Shown here: positions 43,988-54,184 of the stretch, piece after piece
Position numbering within the stretch: the first letter of the stretch is position 1
Layout: each line of letters opens with the position of its first letter
Source: Ostrinia nubilalis
Lineage: Eukaryota; Arthropoda; Insecta; Lepidoptera; Crambidae
Direction of reading: 5' to 3'
Length of the DNA stretch: 64,000 nucleotides
Assembly (NCBI RefSeq): GCF_963855985.1
Contig: NC_087118.1
Location: 620,001 to 684,000, forward strand
Notes under the pieces: generated by a model
Told to the model about the DNA's origin: nothing
Seen by the model: the letters and a program-made list of their open reading frames with translations, nothing else
Databases searched by the model: none
Translations under genes and position numbers: made by a program

Positions 43988-44057
43988 GCTGGTAGTGAGA
44001 TTCGAACACCCAGTCTCCGGGTTTAGATCAGTACTGTTGCCACTGCTCCAGATACTC
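43988..44057 (-). other. tRNA-like sequence in the CR1-like 5' UTR
   Basis: The minus strand has a plausible A box (TGGAGCAGTGG) and B box (GGTGTTCGAATCTC) about 40 bp apart, 50 bp upstream of ORF1. Acceptor-stem pairing was not found, so it is not a confident tRNA. It could be a SINE fragment or an internal RNA polymerase III-like promoter. Confidence 0.4.
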
Positions 44058-44666
44058 AATAACAGTTGGGTCGAATTTAGTGGTCAGTAGGAAGTCACGT
44101 CAAAGCATATGTGGTATTCTTGCATTTAGTTCCGTCGGCTTCTAACAGATGACACCACTGTCGCTTATAGCAATCATAATTGATAAATTATTGAAAATAT
44201 GTCCCGGTAATATTGTTCGGCGTCGGTAGAGGGCGTTATATCGAGTTTATTCTATAGTAGCAGTTAAGTTGTGCGCAGTAAGAGTCACAATCCCACAAGT
44301 GGTAACACAATTTGAAACAAACTCAACCGCCACGAATATATTATTTTTGGTAAATAACTTTATACAGTACTTTATTCACCACAGTGTTGTTTCACTTATT
44401 GTTTATAGTTTATATATTCGACGCAAATAGTCAAACGTCACTTTATTGTAGTCACTGGTCTTTTTTCACTATCACTTATTCACAGTGTTTTCACGATGTT
44501 TTTCATAAAGTCGCCATCAAAAATCCGGGAGATAACACTTGCACATAATATTCATGAAGTTATCTACGCCTTTATCACAAGTTTACTACATTATAGCAAG
44601 TTTAGATTAATTAAATAAATAAAAATCACGGAGCCGATGTTGACATGATGGCAGCGCCATCTAGCT

Positions 44667-44970
44667 AGATAGAAAGTCAACAACTGGGTACTGTTTTAAG
44701 TTTTCTGATTGTCTTATTTTTTGGTGTTCCAAAAAGCAACTTTCAGTAAGTTTATCCTCAAATGAATCTGAATATGTGGCTTTAAGTATGGCAAGTAGTG
44801 AAGCATGTTGGTTGAAAAATTTATTGAAAGATTTTGATATAAATGTAAATTGTGCTGTGAAAATATTGTGTGATAACCAGTCTGCTATAACAGTTGCTAG
44901 TACAGACAGTTTGAAAAGATTAAAACATATAGATATTCGCTACCACTATATTAAGGAGTTATGTAGTTAA
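44667..44970 (+). pseudogene. copia RNase H, continued
   Basis: After the AGAT duplication the copia frame resumes as RKSTTGYCFKFSDCLIFW, KKQLSVSLSSNESEYVALSM, CDNQSAITVASTD and LKRLKHIDIRYHYIKEL. The SESE/SNESEY and DNQSA blocks carry the RNase H acidic residues. An extra base near 44960 changes the frame and gives the stop at 44968. The host text then meets a TIR element at 44986. Confidence 0.88.
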
Positions 44971-45820
44971 AAATAAACAAAATATCGCCCATGACTATTA
45001 ACATAGTCGGAACTGCAAAATCGCCATTTTTATTTTATTACATAATTTGTGCGTAAATAATCAAAGCTATCATCAGGTGAAAGAAAAATTATGATTTTAT
45101 GCATAGTTTTTGAAATAACTACATTAAAAATGTCGGATAATTGCCTAGATAGTCCGTTAACAATGCCGGATAGTAGTTCCCGACGTATTTAGCGGTGCGC
45201 GGAGGCGGGTGGGTGAGCGCGTGCGATCTCCCACTTCTGGCTATGTTAGCGGGATGAACGGACGTCGTGTTGTCATTTGTTTTTTACGCCAGTTATATTA
45301 AATATTAATAGTTTTGAATGTAATACCAATTTGCATTAGCATTTCCTAACACGTAACTTAAAATTGTAGGATGTACCATATCCGACATTGTTAATTTTAT
45401 TTTTGTAACACTTTATGTCAGTAGTACCACATATGACGTTGTTAAGCTTTTCTTTGAATGGGACAAATGTCGGAAGTACCATATTCGACGTTATTGAATG
45501 TTTCTTAAAAAAAATTAAATGTCGGTAGCTCTACATCCGACATAATTATAACGTTCAAATGGGTTAAAATTTCGCTAGTTACTGGTTAGCCATTGTTAGT
45601 TGTTTTGTAAAATACTAAAATGTCGCTGGTATCTTGTATGACGATGATTGACTGACTGTAAAATAAAATAGGCATGTTTGTTATAAATATATTTTGTTCG
45701 CACGCATGAATTTTCAAATGTCTTCTTATACCTTCTTTTATTTATAAACTACACTTTTTTAATTTGGGCCTTAAATTTTATTTAAATTACTTATAGTTTT
45801 TTATAGTTACCTATTTTTAG

Positions 45821-46041
45821 TTCATCAAGAGTCTCCTATACCGGCGAGTTTTCAAGATGAATTTATTCAAATGCAGGAATTACTTGGTGATATATTCAAT
45901 GACGATGACGAGATATTATCAGCAAAGGAAGCTAATGCTACTAGTGCCGTTAAAGCATCGGTACCGTCACCACTTCCACCACCAAAGAAACGTTTATGCT
46001 CTAAGTCACATATCAACCTCGACGTGGGTTCTATCATTTGA
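45821..46041 (+). pseudogene. Possible transposase N-terminal exon
   Basis: A splice-acceptor-like CCTATTTTTAG precedes an open stretch encoding QESPIPASFQDEFIQMQELL, GDIFNDDDEILSAKEAN and PSPLPPPKKRLCSKSH. An acidic then proline/basic composition is common at transposase N-termini, but the family is not recognised. It is cut at about 46035 by an R1-type fragment. Confidence 0.35.
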
Positions 46042-46660
46042 AATACTCCGAATAATATACGTGGCTACGTATCTAAGCTCCATTTGCTATGGTGCACCAG
46101 TTTGGGCTGACAGAGCTACTATAGGAGCCGCTCAACGGAAACTACTCAAAAGTCAACGCTTTGCACTGATTTTTCTTTGCAAAGCTTACAGAACTGTGAG
46201 CAAGGAAACCCTGCTAGTCCTGGCTGGTGTACTGCCGGCTGACTCAGAGGTACAAAAGGTACAATTAAAAGCGTGCGGCTATGTATTGCGCATCACGGGA
46301 AAATGTAACCTCCAAGTTCTTTAATAATGCGATCGCTCTAAAATAAGCCGATTATTTGATCCCCGACAAGTCGTTGAAGAGGAGTTAGTTACTATATGGC
46401 AAAAAAGATGGGATAAAGGGCGTCAATCATATAAATTCTTCCCGAATGTACGCGAACGTATATCTAGGCGATGACTAAATATCGACCTTTGCTGGTCGCA
46501 GTTCCTTACGGGGCAAGGCAACTTTAAACTTAAGTTTCACTAATTCAAACTAGTTCCGTCTTCTTTTTGTAAGTGTTCTTCTGATGAAGTCAGTCATGAG
46601 CAGTCTGCCCATCATATCTTGTAGGAGTGTGGATCTTTGGAAACATTATACGTGACATAA
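46035..46660 (+). pseudogene. R1-type ORF2 C-terminal remnant
   Basis: Encodes SICYGAPVWADRATIGAAQR, QRFALIFLCKAYRTVSKETL and LVLAGVLPADSEVQ, the characteristic region after RT in R1/Jockey-type elements. Further on come IWQKRWDKGR, LTGQGNFKLKFH and HEQSAHHIL with ECGSLE, the zinc-finger-like tail, interrupted by stops. It is a short, old, 5'-truncated piece. Confidence 0.75.
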
Positions 46661-47428
46661 TGCTTAACTCAATAGCTCCGAATCCCAGAGACAGAGCATC
46701 ACTTGGGCTATCCAAATCAACCCCATGTATGTTCCGCGATTTTTGATAGTCTTCGAGTTATGATGGTTTTAAATTTCTGTGCTTAGGCACTTTTTGGTCA
46801 CTGTGGCGCAAATAGTCAAGTTATATGGATGATTTTTTTATTATTATTAGTTGAATACTAGGCCTAGCTAATTCAGAAGTATTTACATCCATAACACGAA
46901 TGAAAACTAAAATCCTGTATGTTGTAAAAAAAAATCATAACTCGAAAACTATCAAAAGTCACGGTGATTTGAGTAGCCCTAGTGATGCTCTACCTCTGGG
47001 CTTCGGCTTGAAACTACTTTTTGGGACATCCTGTATATAATTTCTATGGATTTTTTGTGTTATTTTCAGTAATTTTTACATACGACATACATATAATCAT
47101 AAATAAATAATTAAACAAGGACGTAAGTGGCATTTCCGACAAGTAATCACCAATTACGTTCAAGCAACAATGTCGGTTCTGGTAGATATGACAAATCAGC
47201 ATTAGTATTACTCCGTTAAAAAGGTCACAAGTGACTTTTCTCATATTTTCACATTAAATACCGGGTACTCATAATATTGTCCTAAACATAAATCACTTTC
47301 ATAATAATACTCTAAACTTTCATAACCCTGCTTAAAATAAGTACAAAAATATGAGCAATTTAAACTTTGAAACGCTCTCCTGTAAAGTTGCTGTTTTTCA
47401 CATACGACATTGTTAATAGTCATGGGCG

Positions 47429-47539
47429 ATATGTTTGGAATATATTAAAACTGAGGAACAAATTGCTGACATGTTTACTAAGCCATTAGGAAGGGATTTA
47501 ATTTTAAAGTTTACTAAAAGCTGTGGCATAAATGTATAA
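47429..47539 (+). pseudogene. copia pol C-terminus
   Basis: CLEYIKTEEQIADMFTKPLG, RDLILKFTKSCGINV and a TAA at 47537. The ADxFTKxL motif is the standard end of copia-type polyproteins. Confidence 0.9.
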
Positions 47540-47679
47540 AATTAATAATGTAGAGTAATGAAAATAATACAGTGTAGTTTAGTTAAAGTAATTAATAAAA
47601 TATAAGAAGTATAAGTTTAAGAAGTATAAGTGTAACAAGGATAAGTATAACAAGTATAAGTTTAAGAAGTATAAGTATA

Positions 47680-48380
47680 CAGGGTGGAAACGATAAGTGA
47701 TCTCACTGGACTATTTCTAAACTATACAAGATATCGAAAAACTGGTTACTGATCCTGAATTCTGAAAGTGCTTCACGAGCTCTTTCAAACGGTACCAATA
47801 AAAGGTTACAGAATAAACTGGAACTATCCGAAAATTCAATGTTTCCAGCTTCCATACCTTTGGTAAAGTCACATAATATTAAAAACTACATAAGATATCA
47901 CAAACCTAGTTACTGATCCTAAAAGTGCTTCACGAGCTCTATCTAACGGTATCAACAATAGCTTACAGAATAAATTGGATCTATCCAAAAATTCAATTTT
48001 TCCATCTTCCATACATTTAGTACTCTACTATCACAGTCATGGCACTCATATCTTGATAATATTATAGGAAGTAAAGCCTAAAACTAATGTTTTCCACAAA
48101 TAATTTTAAGTAAGATGCAAGTTACGAGTTTATTTAACCGACTTTTTAAGTTTATTATTTCACAAAAAATAAATTACACTTCTAATATTGTGTGGTTGGC
48201 ATACATTTAGTATGGAAGCTGGAAACATTGAATTTTCAGATAGTTCCAGTTTATTCTGTAACCTATTATTGGTACCGTTTGAAAGAACTCGTGAAGCACT
48301 TTCAGGATCAGTAACCAGTTTTTCAATATCTTGTATAGTTTAGAAATAATCGAGTGAGATCATTTATCGTTTCCACCCTG
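47680..48380. mobile_element. Foldback element in the copia 3' UTR (CAGGGTGGAAACG ends)
   Basis: Starts CAGGGTGGAAACGATAAGTG and ends with the near-complement, flanked by TA (47678-47679, 48381-48382). Internal blocks such as TTACAGAATAAACTGGA and ATTCAATGTTTCCAGCTTCC are mirrored and partly duplicated. Related sequence recurs at 60957-62257. No coding capacity. Confidence 0.8.
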
Positions 48381-48470
48381 TATAAGTTGAAAATTTAAGA
48401 ATTTAAGTTTATGAGAAGCAAAAAAAATTTTATTTTTGTTTAATTTTTTTTTTAAATGTAGTAATTACAT

Positions 48471-48678
48471 TGAGGGGGGGTGTTGAATGCCAAGCCAATG
48501 CAATCACTACTGTTTAAAAAAAAAGAGGTGTATCCTGGTTTAATAGTCTATGATAGATTTAAGACTTCCGGTCTCTGTGACGTTTTCTACTCGGGTTGGA
48601 TATTATAGAAAAGTGTGTCGAGGACATATTAAAATACATTTCGTTAGTAAATCCGTTATTTTTAATTCCATCGCAACA
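48471..48678 (+). repeat. copia polypurine tract and 3' LTR
   Basis: The tract TTGAGGGGGGG ends at 48480; the LTR follows at 48481-48678. It starts TGTTGAATGCCAAGCC, ends CAACA, and is followed by GTAAC. Confidence 0.92.
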
Positions 48679-48760
48679 GTAACTAATATGATCACTTACA
48701 ATATTTATTACGGTCTTAATTATCTTAGTTGAGATGCCATCATATCCAACGGGATATTTA
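48679..48760 (-). pseudogene. Non-LTR RT remnant, proximal part
   Basis: The minus strand encodes PVGYDGISTKIIKTVINIVS and DHISY, the RT block just before the part at 17634-17716. The two pieces were contiguous before the copia insertion. Confidence 0.7.
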
Positions 48761-48808
48761 AGTTACAAAAAAGGGATTGTTGACACTGCATTTCTGCAGT
48801 TATGAATA

Positions 48809-48966
48809 ATGTTTAGTCACATTGTATTTTTACAAATATGGAAAGTATCCCATGTGATCCTACATGTATTTAAGCTGAGATTTGGTAGGAAATGTCACAG
48901 ACCAGTTCAAGGAGTGCAGTTCATCTTCGAGAAATCGTTATTATCAAACATTGATATAAGCAGAAT
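48809..48966 (+). CDS. Candidate exon 1 of an unknown spliced gene
   Basis: Open from ATG 48809 (MFSHIVFLQIWKVSHVILHV, later GVQFIFEKSLLSNIDISR) to AGAAT followed by GTAAGTACC, a strong donor match. Its phase fits the candidate exon 2. The product is not recognised. Short length and the transposon setting make this tentative; upstream sequence is a decayed RT fragment. Confidence 0.25.
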
Positions 48967-49235
48967 GTAAGTACCTAGATTTTAAGTATCTATTCAATTC
49001 TATTATTATCGTTGTTGTTGTCATTCAATCTTCTAATCATTCATTTATCGACTATTCAACTATTCAAGTACTGTTCAATTCATTCTGTTTTTTTATTGTA
49101 CTGGTTTTATGTAAGTAATATTATAATCGATGGAGACGTAGCACATCAAATCAGTTATTCACTACCTGCTAAATATTACATCTTACAGTGTTTAATATTA
49201 ATATTATATTAAAATACAACTATTTGTTATTTCAG

Positions 49236-49459
49236 TAGGTCTACTCATGGTACCGATCATTCTGAAGATGAGGTCGCCCAACCCTCAACTTCACATTATA
49301 TCAACAAGACCCACACACCTCTCGCTTCAGGCTCGAAAGCAGCAAAAAAGCGTAAACATGCAGCTATTGCTCCAGCTCCCACTCGCAAATATTCAAAGTA
49401 TGAACTATTTGGAACAGATAGTGAAGATGAAAGCGATGAAGAAAAATCTACATATGAAG
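49236..49459 (+). CDS. Candidate exon 2 of an unknown spliced gene
   Basis: Between an acceptor-like TATTTGTTATTTCAG and a donor GAAG/GTAAAA. Encodes RSTHGTDHSEDEVAQPSTSH, SGSKAAKKRKHAAIAPAPTR and YELFGTDSEDESDEEKSTYE: low-complexity acidic blocks around a basic, possibly nuclear-targeting patch. Codon phase agrees with exon 1. It could be the N-terminal region of a transposase-derived or nuclear protein. No downstream exon was found; a CAGGGTG-type repeat and a piggyBac-like element follow. Confidence 0.3.
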
Positions 49460-49583
49460 GTAAAAAAATATACAGGGTGTTGATTTCAATACCCGCCATA
49501 TTTAGGGAGTTGATTAAGTAGCTTATTCTGATCACGAATCAGCAAAAAAACTGACTTCAAATTTTTTTTAAATTATATTTTAA

Positions 49584-50821
49584 CCTCCTGGGGCCCGGGA
49601 TTTTTTTTTATCGTGAATTCATATGAAAACTATCCAAATCGTGTTAATAATTGATATAATAATCTTAAAAAATAAAATAAAAAAAATTATCTGGAAAACG
49701 GCAATTTTCTCAATGTCATATATTTACGACATCGGTTCCCAATGTCAACGATTTTTTTGTTTCATGTACAGGATTTCCCGTAATAAATAGCACAAAATTA
49801 ATTCCTAGTTAAGTTTCTTGACTACCTACAACGAATTTAAATCGATTTTTGAAATATATTGAGTTTCCAAAATTTTTTTTGGTTTATTTTTAATTTTTTT
49901 TCTGCCTGTACTTAGTTTTTTCTATGCAGTGGATGCAAATATTGATATTTTTTAAGTATTTTTTCGTTACAATGTAGCTAGATAGGTTCTTTATCAAGTT
50001 TTATGTCGTTTTTGGGCAGTAACATTGCATCTCTATTTTTTTTTAAATAGTATTTAAAAATTTTATTGCATTTCATTTGGATGACTCAAATTAAAAAATC
50101 CTCTTGATAAAAAAATGCATCACACCGAAGTGTATTTAATATTAAGTGATGTAGATAAGGCCAATAGCAATAATAAAAATTAAAAAAACAATTTGATTAA
50201 GTGCCTAATGAAATTATTTTAATTTTATAAAAAAAATCAAAGTGACTTGAGGTGTTGATAATATTTTTGGGCCGACTTTAGCAGTAAAATCGAGTTTTGT
50301 GTGTTCTAATATGTTATATTCGCATATATCTACTTAAACAAATAAGAAAATAATATCAGATTGTATGCTATTTAATAGAAAATGTATAATGTCATACAGG
50401 TATTACACTGGGCTCTGTCAGTTTTCACTAGTAATTGGGACCTCATGTAATACCTGTATGACATTCAGATTTCACCATGGTTTTCGTAGTTTTCATACGT
50501 ATTTCCACAATCAGTGATACTCAGATAATAAAACAGTTCAAATCCCAAAACGAATAATAACAAAGGCTTATAGAAATCGTTCATATTTTAGTAAAAATCT
50601 CATTATTACTAACCACTTGTTCCCGGTCGCGGCGCCGTCGCTATTTCAATTAAAGATAAAAAAATATAAATGTCACTTCACTGGCCAATCACAGCTAAGA
50701 ATGATGGACAGATGCATCATCTAACTAACTAACGTAAAAGTTCTGGTAAATTTCAACAGATAGCGTTGATTTATATTTTTTTGTTTTATGTAATAAATAT
50801 ATGACGCCAGGCCCCAGGAGG
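49584..50821. mobile_element. Second non-autonomous piggyBac-like transposon
   Basis: 1,238 bp, ends CCTCCTGGGGCCCGGG and, mirrored, GCCAGGCCCCAGGAGG, flanked by TTAA (49580-49583, 50822-50825). No transposase remnant was found. It contains a 20-bp perfect inverted repeat (50388-50407 and 50446-50465) around a 38-nt loop. Termini differ from the element at 16164, so it is another family. Confidence 0.85.
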
Positions 50822-50825
50822 TTAA

Positions 50826-52334
50826 ATATCTACGATTTCCATAATCGACCACTACAGTGCAGAATAGTCCCCCAACGCAAACGGGCGCGCGGCGCTCACC
50901 CGGTGACCCGGGCAAACGCTGCGCCCCCCGTCCCGCGCCCCACTACCCGCGCTCGCCCCTGAGTCAGTCAACTATCAGCCACTGCAGCCACAATCAGCTG
51001 TGAGTTCAACGACGACTACTGGACGGAGCTTAATCCAAATCTACCCTAAAAATGTAATGACTAAATTAGTTACTTACACCAGGCCTGGCTCACTCCGCGC
51101 GGTACATCCGATAATTACCTACAGCGAAGCGCCCCGCACCGGCGGGTATTATATCAGTCGAGTGTCACGCGAGCGCCCGTCGGGACTTGATGTTTTGCCT
51201 TTAATAAATAATTTCTTTTGAATACAATTTATGATGTTTTAAGAATTTTATCGTTAAAATATTAACTATTACCTTTCGTATTAACTACCCTGTAAATGAA
51301 ACGGAAGAGTAACATCGATACACCAAATTACGACAAACTAGTTCTTTTACCATAATGCATAGGTACCCCAACAATATTCAGTAAAAAATAAATTGTTGCC
51401 AAAGTACAGTGAGTAACATTAGATTAAGTTTGTGCAAAGTCAAATACAAATATGATTTTCGGGTGACGCCTCTCGTTCTAGGATGTAGCCGTTTCGTGTT
51501 TGCGTAGTAAGTAGGTAGGTATGATGTCATTATTTCTTCTGTGATAGTAGGTACTATGTTTAATTTATTTGTCTTATGTTAAAATAGGTATGAATGAAGA
51601 CATTGTATTAAAAAAAATACTTTTTTATCCTAAGTAGGTATATTTAAAATGTTATTTATACAAAGGTAAAATAACACTAATACTTACCTACATACGTACC
51701 TCATTACAAATACCTAAGTAGATTAATTCTATTTTTTCACTAGACAGCATAGCAACCCTAACAGCGTAAGAAGAGTTCAGAGACACGCGATAGAAAGAGA
51801 CAAAACTTGTAGATGAATAAAATTATAGGTACGTAGTGCTGTGCGAGCTGAATTACACTGTATCGTAGGTAGGTACTACTATTATTTATTCTGTGCTTAC
51901 ACCTTATCACGTTACGAGTTTATTTTTTGTTCTAAAAACTAATTAATTAAGTAGGTCTTTAATAAAAAAACCTTTTACACGAATTTGCTTCCTTCCGCAA
52001 AATAATTTTTTTTACAGAACCTACATTTAAAAAAAAATTAAACCATGCTTTTGTGTGTGTGATAAGCTTGTACCTACTTATCATTCAAAAGTACTGTAAA
52101 CAGATGACAATAATGCTCTTTCATACAGGTTCGTTATTCCTTACATTTCTAGCTCTCTACCTTAATAACTTTTACGTCTTTACGATAGTAAACTGAACAC
52201 CTAGAAATAACACACTGGCAAACTCTTGTTCCTTCACTTTCGATAGGAGATAAGACAAGATTTTGTTTTTAAACTCGATTGATTTCAGTATATAAACAAA
52301 ATTTCTATCATTTAGCACTTCTTTCATTTAAATA
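50826..52334. other. GC-rich segment, then AT-rich spacer
   Basis: About 50860-51200 is GC-rich with CAACGCAAACGGGCGCGCGG and CCGCGCCCCACTACCC; it resembles dispersed repeat text rather than a coding region. 51220-52334 is AT-rich with scattered GTAGGTA runs. I see no gene, RNA or transposon end in it. Confidence 0.4.
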
Positions 52335-52525
52335 CAACTAGCGGCCGCCCGCGACTTCGTACGCATGGTTCCCGTTTTACCCCCTTTTCCCGAATTTTCT
52401 TTGCTATAAACCTCACGGAGCCCGAGACCTTTCCAACGAATGCAAAACCGTGGAAATCGGTTCGTGCGTTCTGGAGTTATAGCGTCAGGGAGGAAAACCC
52501 GACTTAATTTTATATAGTAGATAAT
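52335..52525. repeat. Lepidopteran-type dispersed repeat
   Basis: AACTAGCGGCCGCCCGCGAC, TTCGTACGCATGGTTCCCG and ATAGTAGAT match repeat text I recall from many lepidopteran genomes, probably the 3' part of a retroelement. Confidence 0.6.
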
Positions 52526-53450
52526 ACCGCCGCACGGATATCGGGCTCGCACTGATACAATACTCTTAAGGATCAGAGGTGAGAGTGCTTTTTAAAAGTA
52601 ATGTACGGCACCAGCAGATATCGATTTATTACATAACCGAAACCAATAATTCCACAAATCAAATTAACGTAATAAAGAAATATGCCTATGGCAGAAATAA
52701 TGATCTAGGTCACAAATATCACAGTCTCTGAACCGAGAGAACGTCCGTCACAGCCAAGCGCTCGAGCAAAGTGTCGCGGTGCGCGGGGCGGCCGGTTTCT
52801 CGTGCCTTCCCTCTCTAAGACAGAGACAACAGGATCGAACGATATGACGGCACGCTGACGTAGCGGGTGTTATTTCTAAGACGGCCGTTCCTGATCGTGC
52901 GGCGTCCTCGACCGCTGCCTGCTCCCCATCAACCACGGCTTCTTCCGCGCGCAGCATAACCTCGCCGACGTTTGAAAACTGATTTGCGCAGCTCGGACCC
53001 GCCAAAGGCTGGTCATCGCAGCCCTGGTCCGCAGGAAGCTGATGCTCGGAGCCCTGAGGTGCAGCTTGAGGCTGACCCTCACCAGGTTGGTTCACCCATG
53101 TTCGGTTCCATGGTTATCATCTGGAATGTCAGTGGTGTATGTTCAATGTATGACAGTTACAAGGAACCAAAGTGAAACCGTCGTTTCTTGAAGTTAAAAT
53201 TCACAAATGTTAGAAAGATCATACCCTTTTAGCACAATCCCATGCGTGCACTCATGTGATTGCGATGAGAGACCCAAAATGACGTTCAAATTAACTAAAC
53301 TCAAATAGTGAATAATAAAATAAAAACAATTAGTGAAAAGAAAATTACTAGTCCTACGAATAATAGCTCCGGAATGCTATTATCCGTAGATTAGTTAGAA
53401 CAGTAAGCACAAAAGAGGCCCAAAGTTTGCATAATGTGCTTACTAACCCG
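52526..53450. other. Unassigned spacer
   Basis: A 115-codon minus-strand open frame at 52748-53095 (MNQPGEGQPQAAPQGSEHQL) is Gln/Ala/Gly-rich with no recognisable motif and several overlapping alternative frames. I do not call it a gene. ATAGCTCCGGAATGCTAT near 53365 is a short palindrome. Confidence 0.3.
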
Positions 53451-53458
53451 TCGCCGTC

Positions 53459-54184
53459 AGCAGAGGCCATATTTGCATGCCAACACTACACCTTGGGTAT
53501 TAAAAACCCGCGGCGTCTGCCTGGACAGAGCCAGAAACTGACAGAGGCCGTATTTGCATGTCAAAATCAACACTAGGCATCAGGTATTAAAAACCATCAA
53601 CGTCTGCCTGGACAGAGCCAGAAACTGACAGAGGCCGTATTTGCATGTCAAAATCAACACTACGCATCAGGTATTAAAAAGCATCAACATCTGCCTGGAC
53701 AGAGCCAGAAATTGACAGAGGCCGTATTTGCATGTCAAAATCAAAACTACGCATCAGGTATTAAAAACCATCAACGTCTACCTGGACAGAGCCAGAAACT
53801 GACAGAGGCCGTATTTGCATGTCAAAATCAACACTACGCATCAGGTATTAAAAACCAGTCAGCGTCTGCCTGGACAAAGCCAGAAACTGACAGAAGCCGT
53901 ATTTGCATGTCAAAGTCAACACTACGCTTCAGGTATTAAAAACCAGTCAGCGTCTGCCTGGACAAAGCCAGAAACTGACAGAGGCCGTATTTGCATGTCA
54001 AAGTCAACACTACGCTTCAGGTATTAAAAACCAGTCAGCGTCTGCCTGGACAAAGCCAGAAACTGACAGAGGCCGTATTTGCATGTCAAAGTAAATACTA
54101 CGCTTCAGGTATTAAAAACCAGTCAGCGTCTGCCTGGACAAAGCCAGAAACTGACAGAGGCCGTATTTGCATGTCAAAGTCAAG
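53459..54184 (+). repeat. 87/88-bp tandem array
   Basis: About 8.3 units: CTGACAGAGGCCGTATTTGC, ATGTCAAAATCAACACTACG, CAGGTATTAAAAACC and GTCTGCCTGGACAGAGCC. Unit starts at 53538, 53625, 53712, 53799, 53887, 53975, 54063 and 54151 show 87-bp spacing in the left half and 88-bp in the right. The first unit is shortened. Each unit contains ATTTGCAT. Frames across the array stay open only because the unit lacks stops. Confidence 0.9.

Larger units (their letters stand above)
26306..44666 (-). mobile_element. CR1-like non-LTR retrotransposon, itself invaded by at least seven elements
   Basis: Inserted in copia RNase H with AGAT on each side (26302-26305, 44667-44670); without it the copia frame reads NLKD then RKSTTGYCF. 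On the minus strand the 5' end is at 44666 and the 3' end is a TATCTTT-rich tandem tail at 26306-26340, as in CR1-group elements. Own segments are about 26306-26362, 29843-30027, 33451-33775, 34261-34567, 36695-37086 and 40640-44666, about 5.3 kb in all. Their RT frames join correctly when inserts are removed. Confidence 0.85.
44986..47428. mobile_element. 2.4-kb TIR transposon with TGTCGG motif arrays
   Basis: Ends CGCCCATGACTATTAAC and GTTAATAGTCATGGGCG, flanked by ATAT on both sides (TA or ATAT duplication). Both flanks contain many ATGTCGG / CCGACAT motifs (about 45130-45640 left, 47080-47420 right), likely transposase-binding sites. It contains a possible exon (45821-46041), an inserted R1-type RT remnant (46035-46660) and a small inverted repeat (about 46650-47040) ending with a CATCCTGTATA motif. 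Confidence 0.7.
17717..48678 (+). mobile_element. Ty1/copia retrotransposon expanded to 31 kb by nested insertions
   Basis: The 198-bp LTRs begin TGTTGAATGCC and end CAACA; GTAAC precedes the left LTR (17712-17716) and follows the right one (48679-48683). The primer site AGTTATGGGCCCAGGC resembles the internal tRNA-iMet site used by Drosophila copia. Gag, zinc knuckles, protease, integrase, RT, RNase H and a G-rich polypurine tract occur in copia order, interrupted at 17746, 21156, 26306, 44986 and 47680. Own sequence totals about 5 kb. The LTR copies differ at about two substitutions plus a CT indel and an A-run length change. Confidence 0.92.

Noticed and set aside
52748..53095. 115-codon minus-strand gene
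   Set aside because: Low-complexity composition, several overlapping frames and no recognisable domain.
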